A stretch of DNA of 64,000 nt, from NCBI GenBank assembly GCA_030729385.1, contig JANQXM010000047.1, positions 1 through 64,000 on the forward strand, in the 5' to 3' direction. Shown here one piece after another: positions 49,212 to 58,112 of this stretch. The stretch is from Opitutales bacterium. Its GTDB lineage: Bacteria > Verrucomicrobiota > Verrucomicrobiia > Opitutales > Coraliomargaritaceae. Below the pieces are notes generated by a model. The model was not told the DNA's origin. It was given only the letters and a program-made list of their open reading frames with translations, and made no database searches. Position 1 is the first letter of the stretch. Each line of letters opens with the position of its first letter. Position numbers and translations under genes: made by a program.

Positions 49212-50840
49212 ATGAGTCAACAAAACCTCGACGAAGTCTTAGAAGCAGCCGAAAATAAAGGCGGCCCTGCGAAACTACTAACCTATGCACGGCTATCTGG
49301 TCCTGGTTGGGTGCAAGCTGCCGTCACACTCGGCGGAGGGTCACTCGTAGGAGCACTATACCTAGGTGTAATCGGCGGCTACCAGTTCATGTGGCTCCAA
49401 CCATTGGCGATGCTTTGCGGCGTCATCATGCTCGCCGCGATTTCCTACGTCACCCTTTCCTCGGATGAACGCCCCTTTGTTTCGGTCAAAAAGAATATCT
49501 CGCCCACACTCGCATGGGGTTGGCTTATTGCCACGGTCGTCGCCAACATAGTCTTTTGCTCCGCCCAGTTCGCACTGGGCACTGATGCTGCCCAAAACAA
49601 TCTCGGCATCCTACCTAGTTTAGAACAGCCATACCTGATCACTGCAGTATTTGCGATTGGGAGCCTGGGCCTACTTTGGCTTTCCCGACTAGGGGGTGCT
49701 GCCTCGAAGGTAATCGATAACGTGCTAAAGGCACTTGTCGCCGTCGTCGTGTTCGCGTTCATGGGTGTTGTTGTCGTGCTCGCATCGAAAGGAGCCATCG
49801 AATGGGGCGCACTTTTCAAAGGACTGATCCCCGATTTCGGCGCCCTCTTCAAACCCACCAGCACCTACAGTGATGCCATTGCAGCCACTGGGGAAAGCTC
49901 GAGCTTTTGGACGACATACATCGCAAACAATCAGCGCAATGTAATCATCGGCGCCTTCGGCTCGGCAGTTGGCATCAACATGACCTTCCTTCTTCCTTAC
50001 AGCCTCAAAGCTAAGGGATGGGGCAAGCAACATCGCACGCTCTCTCGCTACGATCTGTTCTTGGGGCTCTTCGTGCCATTCATTCTCGCCACTTCATTCT
50101 TAGTCATCGCGACCTCATCACAGTTTCACGCTCGCGCGAACGGCGTTCACTCTGAAGCAGCGTATCACAAGGTCATCGATTCACGACTTGCGACTACTCA
50201 TGACGACTATGCGACTCTATCAAACGACGAAAAAAGTCTTCTTCGCGAGGAACTGCCACAAGCCGACAAGGACATGGGCGTCATGCTAGCGAAACGTAAC
50301 GCCAAAGATCTAGCCAGCTCACTCGAACCCTTCCTTGGCAAGAACGCGCAGCTCATCTTCGGCATCGGCGTGCTTGCGATGGCGCTCAGCACAATGATTG
50401 TCCACATGATGATGAATGGCTATGCCATCTCGGAGGCATTCGGAAAACCCGGCGCCAAGGGCATCTTTATGATTGGAGCCTGCATGCCCGCGCTCACAGG
50501 GTTTCTCTCCCCTATCCTTTGGAGCGGTCAGACTAAAACCGCACTCGTGGTTCCTGCCGCAGTCATTGCCACCACCCTACTTCCCATCGCTTACGTTATC
50601 TTCATTCTCTTGATGAATTCGAAGAAGGCGCTCGGGGCAGAGCTCCCTAAAAAGCGCGGTCTTATTAATGCATTAATGCTACTGGCAACGGCTGTAGCAT
50701 CCTTCGCTTCTATATGGAGCCTAGTCGGCAAAGCTTCTGCTGGAGGCTCAACCGGCATTCAAGGCATCGTTGGTCTAATAGTTCTACCACTGTTGCTGCT
50801 CATCGGCATCATAGGTTTCGTCAAGCGCAACCGCGCCTAA
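49212..50840 (+). CDS. Divergent Nramp-fold (divalent metal transporter family-like) membrane transporter
   Basis: About 11 TM; ARLSGPGWVQAAVTLGGGSLVGALYLGVIGGYQFMWLQPLAMLCGVIML resembles Nramp TM1-2 layout; GAFGSAVGINMTFLLPYSLKAKGWG at the TM6 position. Confidence 0.75.
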   Translation: MSQQNLDEVLEAAENKGGPAKLLTYARLSGPGWVQAAVTLGGGSLVGALYLGVIGGYQFMWLQPLAMLCGVIMLAAISYVTLSSDERPFVSVKKNISPTLAWGWLIATVVANIVFCSAQFALGTDAAQNNLGILPSLEQPYLITAVFAIGSLGLLWLSRLGGAASKVIDNVLKALVAVVVFAFMGVVVVLASKGAIEWGALFKGLIPDFGALFKPTSTYSDAIAATGESSSFWTTYIANNQRNVIIGAFGSAVGINMTFLLPYSLKAKGWGKQHRTLSRYDLFLGLFVPFILATSFLVIATSSQFHARANGVHSEAAYHKVIDSRLATTHDDYATLSNDEKSLLREELPQADKDMGVMLAKRNAKDLASSLEPFLGKNAQLIFGIGVLAMALSTMIVHMMMNGYAISEAFGKPGAKGIFMIGACMPALTGFLSPILWSGQTKTALVVPAAVIATTLLPIAYVIFILLMNSKKALGAELPKKRGLINALMLLATAVASFASIWSLVGKASAGGSTGIQGIVGLIVLPLLLLIGIIGFVKRNRA

Positions 50841-50862
50841 CACTTCCATACAAATACCTACT

Positions 50863-51909
50863 ATGAAATTTGGAATCATTGGATCAGGCATGATTGGCGG
50901 CTTCCACGCCAAAGCCATCGCAGCCATGAACGGCGGCGAGTTGGGCGGTGTCGCTGATAAAGTTTTTGAACGCTCTCAAGCTTTTGCAGAGAAATACGCA
51001 ACCAAGGCTTACAAGTCCGTTGAGACTATGTTGGCAGATCCTGAGATCGACATCATAACTATCGGCACGCCTTCCGGAGCGCACTTTGATCCAGCCATGG
51101 CTGCGATTGAAGCAGGCAAGCATGTCATCATCGAAAAGCCTCTAGAAATCACTACCGAGCGAATCGATCAAATGGTCGCCGCCGCGAAAACTAAGGGCGT
51201 GACGCTCGCAGCCGTGCTCAACCGTCGTTTCCACCCGGGCATGGATGCCTTCAAAAAAGCGAGCAACGATGGACGCTTCGGCAAACTCACTTCCGCTTCC
51301 GCCTACGTAAAGTGGTATCGCGATCAAGCCTACTATGACTCAGCAGGTTGGCGCGGCACGTGGGCACTCGACGGCGGCGGCGCACTCATGAACCAGTCGA
51401 TCCACACTATCGACGCACTTCTATACTTAGCCGGTCCGGTAAAATCAGTTCAGGCCAACACCGCATGCCTAGCGCACACGGACATCGAGGTCGAAGACAT
51501 CGCCGTGGCCATCCTCGAATTTGAAAACGGCGCAAGAGGTGTCATCGAAGGCAGCACCACAACTTGGTCGAAAAACGGGCATCCCTCACGCGTTCAGCTG
51601 TCAGGCACCGAAGGCTCCGTCTTCCTTGCTGATGAGGCTTTCGAAATTTGGGAATTCATGCACGAAACTGAAGAAGACGATGCCTTACGCGCCCAATTCA
51701 TGCAAGGCGCTGAAGCCGGACTCGGTGCGAACGATCCCTCCGCAATTAATTTCTATCAACACCAGCGCAACTTCGAAGAAGTCGTCTCCGCTATCAAGGA
51801 AGGTCGAGAACCCAGCACCAATGCTGCCGAAGCCCGCAAAAGCGTCGAACTGATCCAAGCGATTTACAAATCCGCTCAAAACGACGGCGCAAAAGTAGAG
51901 CTTGGCTAA
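50863..51909 (+). CDS. Gfo/Idh/MocA family oxidoreductase (cytoplasmic)
   Basis: MKFGIIGSGMIGGFHAKAIAAMNGGEL; IGTPSGAHFDPAMAAIEAGKHVIIEKPLEITTERIDQM; no signal peptide. Confidence 0.96.
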   Translation: MKFGIIGSGMIGGFHAKAIAAMNGGELGGVADKVFERSQAFAEKYATKAYKSVETMLADPEIDIITIGTPSGAHFDPAMAAIEAGKHVIIEKPLEITTERIDQMVAAAKTKGVTLAAVLNRRFHPGMDAFKKASNDGRFGKLTSASAYVKWYRDQAYYDSAGWRGTWALDGGGALMNQSIHTIDALLYLAGPVKSVQANTACLAHTDIEVEDIAVAILEFENGARGVIEGSTTTWSKNGHPSRVQLSGTEGSVFLADEAFEIWEFMHETEEDDALRAQFMQGAEAGLGANDPSAINFYQHQRNFEEVVSAIKEGREPSTNAAEARKSVELIQAIYKSAQNDGAKVELG

Positions 51910-51958
51910 GTCATCGAATATTCATCATTGAACATTACATATTCGAAGTTCCCCTACT

Positions 51959-52828
51959 ATGATACTCTCAGGATTTACCGACGAGGCAGGACAAGACCTC
52001 GCAACACAGATCAAGGCGACTCAGGCACTCGGCTGGAAGCATCTCTCAGCGCGTAGCGTCGATAGCCAGAACCTGCACGACCTGCCCCAAGATACTTTCG
52101 ACGCGGTTGCTGAACGACTCGTTGAGACCGGCATCCAAGTGATTGAATTTGGCTCACTCATTGGCAGCTGGTCAAAAGGCATCGACTCCGACTTCGACAT
52201 CACACTTGGCGAAATCGAACGTGCCATTCCCCGCATGCAACGCCTCGGCACCAAGTTCATTCGCATCATGTCCTATGCGCAAAAACCATGGGGCGAAGAT
52301 CAACATGAAGAAGAACGCTTTCGCCGTCTCCGTGAGATCGTCAATCGCTTTGCCGATGCCGGCATACAAGCTCTGCATGAGAACTGCATGAACTGGGGCG
52401 GCTTTTCTGCACAACATACATTGCGCTTAATCGAAGAAGTCCCAGGGCTAAAACTAATATTCGATACAGGAAATCCCGTCTTCCAACGCGACCGATCAAA
52501 AGCGAAACCATACCCATGGCAGGATCCGCTAGAATTTTATCAAGCCATCAAAGAGCATATCGCCCACATCCACATCAAGGACTGCCTCAACCCTCTTGAA
52601 GGAAACACTGAGCCAGAACAATACTCCATGCCGGGTGAAGGTCAGGCACGACTGCTTGAAATACTCCAAGCACTAAAAGCGGATAATTACACGGGTGCCT
52701 ATAGCATCGAACCGCACATCGCCACCGTGTTTCACGATAAAAGCCAACAAGCAGTTGAGCCCGAGCAGGCATATAATAGCTATGTTGCTTATGGAAGAGC
52801 CTTCGAAAAGATGCTAACTAATATCTAA
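51959..52828 (+). CDS. Sugar phosphate isomerase/epimerase (TIM barrel)
   Basis: LSGFTDEAGQDLATQIKATQALGWKHLSARSVD; LIFDTGNPVFQRDRSKAKPYPWQDPLEFYQAIKEHIAHIHIKD. Confidence 0.93.
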   Translation: MILSGFTDEAGQDLATQIKATQALGWKHLSARSVDSQNLHDLPQDTFDAVAERLVETGIQVIEFGSLIGSWSKGIDSDFDITLGEIERAIPRMQRLGTKFIRIMSYAQKPWGEDQHEEERFRRLREIVNRFADAGIQALHENCMNWGGFSAQHTLRLIEEVPGLKLIFDTGNPVFQRDRSKAKPYPWQDPLEFYQAIKEHIAHIHIKDCLNPLEGNTEPEQYSMPGEGQARLLEILQALKADNYTGAYSIEPHIATVFHDKSQQAVEPEQAYNSYVAYGRAFEKMLTNI

Positions 52829-52861
52829 TCGCTTATAGTTCGATCAGTTATAACGCACACG

Positions 52862-52886
52862 ATTTTTGACGAAATTTGTCAAAAAT
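52862..52886. promoter_or_regulatory. Perfect inverted repeat ATTTTTGAC-GAAATTT-GTCAAAAAT
   Basis: 9-bp arms, 7-nt spacer, about 34 bp after the epimerase stop codon; core also found at 42665. Confidence 0.5.
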
Positions 52887-53119
52887 TGAAATCCCCCCTC
52901 AATTAAAAATATAGCGCATAACGCCAAAAATGCCACAATTAAAATTCACAATCATCTGCACATAAGTAACTTAGTTTAATACGAACAAGCGCATCAATTA
53001 TCCATTTCACAAAAATAATCACGTAAAGACGGGACGTAATTCGCTTAAAAAAGTATTGCCACCAGCATCCTCTCTAAGCTTAAACTTTATAAAGATCTCC
53101 ACATAAGCACCCCATTATT

Positions 53120-53638
53120 ATGAATTCGAATGAATCCACCACGAACGACCTCGGCTTGACCCTGGGCATTTTATTACTCCGCGTCTGGCTCGGTTTTCGC
53201 GCCATCATCACCGGACTAGAAAAGTTTGGAGGCACTAAGCCACGCGATGTCGAAGTATTGATCGACGGTGCAGCCAACGACTACGGTCTGGTTGAAACGA
53301 CAACGGATAAGATTTATTCGCTCAGCAACTACCAAGGCGTGCCCGGTCCATTATATAGCAAGTTCAGTAGCGAGCCCTTCATTCCCGACTTCGCACTTGG
53401 CGCATATAACGTCGTGCTGGGTCCTGCTCTCATCATTCTTGGTATCACCGTGCTACTCGGTATCGCCACTCGTATTTCTCTTTTCGCCATGGGGCTCCTT
53501 TACACCAGCCTCACTTTCGGGCTGATCCTCATCAAACAAGATGCCGGCATCGCTTGGCTTGGCGTTCACATAGTCCTCATCGTAATGGCTCTCGGACTTG
53601 CGAAATATAACCGACTCGCTATCCTCAAAAAGTGGTAA
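53120..53638 (+). CDS. DoxX-family-like membrane protein
   Basis: 4 TM; ILLLRVWLGFRAIITGLEKFGGT; GPALIILGITVLLGIATRISLFAMGLLYTSLTFGLIL. Confidence 0.78.
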   Translation: MNSNESTTNDLGLTLGILLLRVWLGFRAIITGLEKFGGTKPRDVEVLIDGAANDYGLVETTTDKIYSLSNYQGVPGPLYSKFSSEPFIPDFALGAYNVVLGPALIILGITVLLGIATRISLFAMGLLYTSLTFGLILIKQDAGIAWLGVHIVLIVMALGLAKYNRLAILKKW

Positions 53639-53659
53639 CCCTCCAGCGCTGAACGACCC

Positions 53660-55039
53660 ATGGACTTCCAACTCCCCAATCTCACTCGTCGCGACTTCTT
53701 GGCTAAATCCAGCCTTGGAGCAGGCATGATTCTCGGTGCACCTTCGATCTTGAAGGCAAGCGCGCCTGGCGCACCAGCCGATGAGATTCGAGTCGGCTTC
53801 ATCGGTTGTGGCAAGCAACACGAAGTGCTTTTCAATGCCATGGTAAACATACCGGGCATCCGCTATGTTGCAGCCTGCGACATCATGAAAGATCGCCTTG
53901 GTCGAACCTTCGGCGCGATTAAATCACGCTTTGGCTATAGCATTAAGCGCTACCTCGATGCAGCAGATATGCTGGAAAAGGAAGAACTCGATGCAGTCTT
54001 TGTCGCCACACCCGATTTCTGGCACGCACCGCACACCGTCATGGCCCTGGAAGCTGGCTGCGACGTGTATTGCGAGAAGATGATGTCCAACACCATTGAA
54101 GGCGCACGCAGCATGGTCGCCGCAATGGATAAAACCGGCAAACTCTGCCAAATCGGACACCAACGTCGTAGCAATCCACGCTATCGCTACACACTGAATG
54201 AATTGATTTTAAAAGAGAAAATCTGCGGCCAACTCATCAACATGAATGGTCAGTGGAACCGAGCGCTCAGCTCCTCGCAGGACATTGTCTCCAAGCCTTC
54301 GATTCTTCCAGATGCCGACACCTTGCGTCGCGCAGGATTCAATACAGGTGCAGACAAAGAACTCTCGCTCGAAGAGCTCCGTCACCGCTTCCTCAACTGG
54401 CGCTTCTACAAGGATCTCTCCGGAGGTCCCATCTCTGACCTTGGTGCACACCAAATCGACATTTTCAACTGGTTCATGGGTAGCCAGCCAACAAGCCTCC
54501 AAGCTTCAGGTGGTCGCAGCTACTTCAAAGACCGCGAGCATTTCGATAATGTCATGTGCATCTTCGATTACGACACACCGCAAGGTTCTGCTCGCGCCTT
54601 CTATCAAGTGCTCACAACTACAAGCGCAGGTGGCGGCTACTTCGAGTCCTTCATGGGAACCGAAGGCACCATCGAAATCTCTGAGCGCGAAGCCTACAGC
54701 AATATCTACAAAGAATCGGGTGCAGATAACGCAAAATGGGACAAGCTCGTGCAACGCGGACTGCTCAAAAAAGAAGCCGCAGGTGTTGCTGCCGGCGGAT
54801 CGGATGCGATCGCCTCTTACGAGTCCGCTCCACCAGATCAATATGCACTCCCAGGCGGTCTAAGCAAAGCACCACACCAGCCACACATTGAGAATTTCCT
54901 TTCTACAATTCGTGGCGAAGCAAAACTCACTTGCGACGCACGTCACGCACTAGAATCAGAAGCTCCAATTTATTGGGTCAATGAAGCCGCTGAAACTCGC
55001 GAAACCATACACTTCACCGAAGAACATTTACACACTTAA
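53660..55039 (+). CDS. Gfo/Idh/MocA family oxidoreductase, Tat signal
   Basis: TRRDFLAKSSLGAGMILGAPSIL; IRVGFIGCGKQHEVLFNAM; VATPDFWHAPHTVMALEAGCDVYCEKMMSNTIEGA. Confidence 0.94.
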   Translation: MDFQLPNLTRRDFLAKSSLGAGMILGAPSILKASAPGAPADEIRVGFIGCGKQHEVLFNAMVNIPGIRYVAACDIMKDRLGRTFGAIKSRFGYSIKRYLDAADMLEKEELDAVFVATPDFWHAPHTVMALEAGCDVYCEKMMSNTIEGARSMVAAMDKTGKLCQIGHQRRSNPRYRYTLNELILKEKICGQLINMNGQWNRALSSSQDIVSKPSILPDADTLRRAGFNTGADKELSLEELRHRFLNWRFYKDLSGGPISDLGAHQIDIFNWFMGSQPTSLQASGGRSYFKDREHFDNVMCIFDYDTPQGSARAFYQVLTTTSAGGGYFESFMGTEGTIEISEREAYSNIYKESGADNAKWDKLVQRGLLKKEAAGVAAGGSDAIASYESAPPDQYALPGGLSKAPHQPHIENFLSTIRGEAKLTCDARHALESEAPIYWVNEAAETRETIHFTEEHLHT

Positions 55040-55084
55040 TAGGAAAGCGAAACCTCTTTCACCCTCTCCACTTTGAACACAACT

Positions 55085-55798
<714 letters not shown>

Positions 55799-55822
55799 AC
55801 GCTCATTTCAAGTTTCCAAATC

Positions 55823-55854
55823 AAAGCCGCATATTACTAATATGCGGCTTTTTT
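55823..55854 (+). terminator. Rho-independent terminator
   Basis: 13-bp stem AAAGCCGCATATT-ACT-AATATGCGGCTTT followed by TTT. Confidence 0.9.
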
Positions 55855-55910
55855 GATACGACAGGCTGAATAACCATCTACGATTCATATAAACTTAAGC
55901 CCGATGAGCC

Positions 55911-58010
55911 ATGTTACGAATACAGCCCTTACTCAGTAAAATCCTCCCCCTAATCGCAGTCTTGTCGACATTGACAAATGTCACACAAGCATCTCAGAAA
56001 TTACTCTTCATACGAGGCGGTAGCGGCACAGTAGGTTTCTTTGAAGGCGGGGCTGACGAACAAGGGGCTGATATCAATAACTATGCAACCAACGGAGGGA
56101 ACCATGGCTGGGGTGAGCTCCATGCAGCCTTAATCGCGGAAGACTTCGAGCTAGAACAAATGAGCGAAGATCCGGTAGTCAGTGGATCGCCATATAAGGT
56201 GCCAACTCCTGTCGCTCTCGACGCAATCGATCTCAGCCAATATGCAGTAATCGTTTTCGGATCGAATAACGCCGAATACACAACAGCTCAAGTGGATGCG
56301 TTTATGAGCTATATTCAGAATGGCGGCGCGGGCTTGTTTATATCCGACGCCAACTTTGGTCAATTCTGGGGAGATGCGCCCAGCTCAGATCAACTCTTCT
56401 TAAGCCGATTCGGCTTAACCATGAATCAAGACCAAGGCACTTATTCCATACGTAGAAATGATGAGTTTATCGTGCCGACGCACCCCATCCTCAACGGTGT
56501 GAATTCTTTCGACGGCGAAGGCGTTTCGCCAATCTCCAAAACGTCGACTATCTCTGGCATCAGCAGCACCATCATCACAAGCGCGCGGAATTCTATACGA
56601 CGCAATACAAATACTGACCAAGGCACCTCCGAAGCAGCCACTGCAAGCGATGGCACTCTCGTAATCGCGACCTATGGCTCGGGACGTATCGCCGGGCATT
56701 TTGATCGTAATACTTTCTTTAACCAGAATGGAGCAGGCACAAATATCAATCGCTTCGAGAATGAAAAATACGCCCGCAACTTATTCAACTGGCTCGCTGG
56801 TAACCCTGACTTTATTGATGGTAGCGATAACTACGCACCCCGCGTTCACTTCCCAAGCATCGTCGATGGCACACCTCTGCCAGGGGGTTCCGACATCGAT
56901 GTCGAGGTGATCGCAAAAGACCCCGATGGAACAGTTGGATATGTAGACCTTTTCCTAGATAACGAACTCGTCAGTCGCGATAGCACGAGTCCCTATACTT
57001 GGACAAATGAAACCAAACTTCAAGCGCTCACACCAGGCACACGTATCCTCAAAGCGGTCGTCGCAGATGATGACGGAGCAACGACGGAGAGCCTAATAGA
57101 AATCTATGTAATAGATAGCAGTCAGGTGGAAACACCATTAAATCGAAGCGCTTGGGCATTCAGCAGCTCCGTCAACAATAACGCCACAGACCATGCTTTT
57201 GCAACAGATGGAAATCAAAGCACTCGCTGGACGACAAAGCAGACCCAGAGAGCAGGTCAAACACTTACAATCGACTTCACACAGCGTGAGTTTTTCCATC
57301 GTATACTTTTAGAAACTGACGATAACCCAGAGGACTATCCCCGCGGATATGTGGTGCGAGGTTCAGACGATGGTTTAAACTACACCGACTTAATCGTAGG
57401 CTTCGGCAATGATGCGACGACCAGCATTCAGCTAAACGAACCGGTCACCTATCGCTACGTCCAAATAGAGCAAACGGGAAGCTCGAGCAACCGATGGTGG
57501 TCGATTCATGAGATAAACATTTATCACCCGCCCGCAGACAGTGTGCTTAGCAGCACCTCGTGGTTACAACACTACTTTGGCGGCGATCTGAACGAGCCAG
57601 CAAAAGAGGCCACCCACTGGGGCGCGACTGCAGACTTCGATAGTGATGGATTAACTACATTAGAAGAATTCGCTTTCAATTACGACCCACTCTCTCCCAC
57701 GAGCATGAGCTTACCTACTTTAGTCGGCCAAACGATGGAAAGCAATGCGGTGGGTATAGAGATCCGTTATCGCCAGTGGAAAAATGGAAGTGGACCCGCA
57801 GGAGCGATCACGGCTAACGGCATCAATTATACCGTGGAATTTAGCCCAGACTTATCGCCACTGTCTTGGACAACAACAGGCCTTGGCGTAGAGCAAATCG
57901 GTGAGATCGTCGACAATTCGGATGGCACAGAAACAGTGACTTTAAAGCTAACACCCCCCACGAGCTCTCCCGACCACGGATTTTTACGCTTCGCACTAAC
58001 TCAGAATTAA
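55911..58010 (+). CDS. Secreted multidomain protein: ThuA/glutamine-amidotransferase-like N-terminus, Ig-like domain, F5/8 type C domain
   Basis: VIVFGSNNAEYTTAQVDAFMSYIQNGGAGLFISDANFGQ; PGGSDIDVEVIAKDPDGTVGYVDLFLDNELVSRDSTSPYTW; DHAFATDGNQSTRWTTKQTQRAGQTLTIDFTQREFFHRILLET; DSDGLTTLEEFAFNYDP. Confidence 0.82.
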   Translation: MLRIQPLLSKILPLIAVLSTLTNVTQASQKLLFIRGGSGTVGFFEGGADEQGADINNYATNGGNHGWGELHAALIAEDFELEQMSEDPVVSGSPYKVPTPVALDAIDLSQYAVIVFGSNNAEYTTAQVDAFMSYIQNGGAGLFISDANFGQFWGDAPSSDQLFLSRFGLTMNQDQGTYSIRRNDEFIVPTHPILNGVNSFDGEGVSPISKTSTISGISSTIITSARNSIRRNTNTDQGTSEAATASDGTLVIATYGSGRIAGHFDRNTFFNQNGAGTNINRFENEKYARNLFNWLAGNPDFIDGSDNYAPRVHFPSIVDGTPLPGGSDIDVEVIAKDPDGTVGYVDLFLDNELVSRDSTSPYTWTNETKLQALTPGTRILKAVVADDDGATTESLIEIYVIDSSQVETPLNRSAWAFSSSVNNNATDHAFATDGNQSTRWTTKQTQRAGQTLTIDFTQREFFHRILLETDDNPEDYPRGYVVRGSDDGLNYTDLIVGFGNDATTSIQLNEPVTYRYVQIEQTGSSSNRWWSIHEINIYHPPADSVLSSTSWLQHYFGGDLNEPAKEATHWGATADFDSDGLTTLEEFAFNYDPLSPTSMSLPTLVGQTMESNAVGIEIRYRQWKNGSGPAGAITANGINYTVEFSPDLSPLSWTTTGLGVEQIGEIVDNSDGTETVTLKLTPPTSSPDHGFLRFALTQN

Positions 58011-58112
58011 AACTCGGGTATTTTAAATAAATATTCTCCAGCCTAATGCGTCAAAAGAGTCGACCTGCGACAGCTTCTGATAGCTCTTGAGTAGCAAATA
58101 GCCCGACCGAAT

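Noticed and set aside
54246-54863. 205-aa plus-strand ORF
   Set aside because: Lies wholly within the Gfo/Idh/MocA gene 53660..55039 in another frame; Ser/Ala-rich low-complexity translation with no domain signal.
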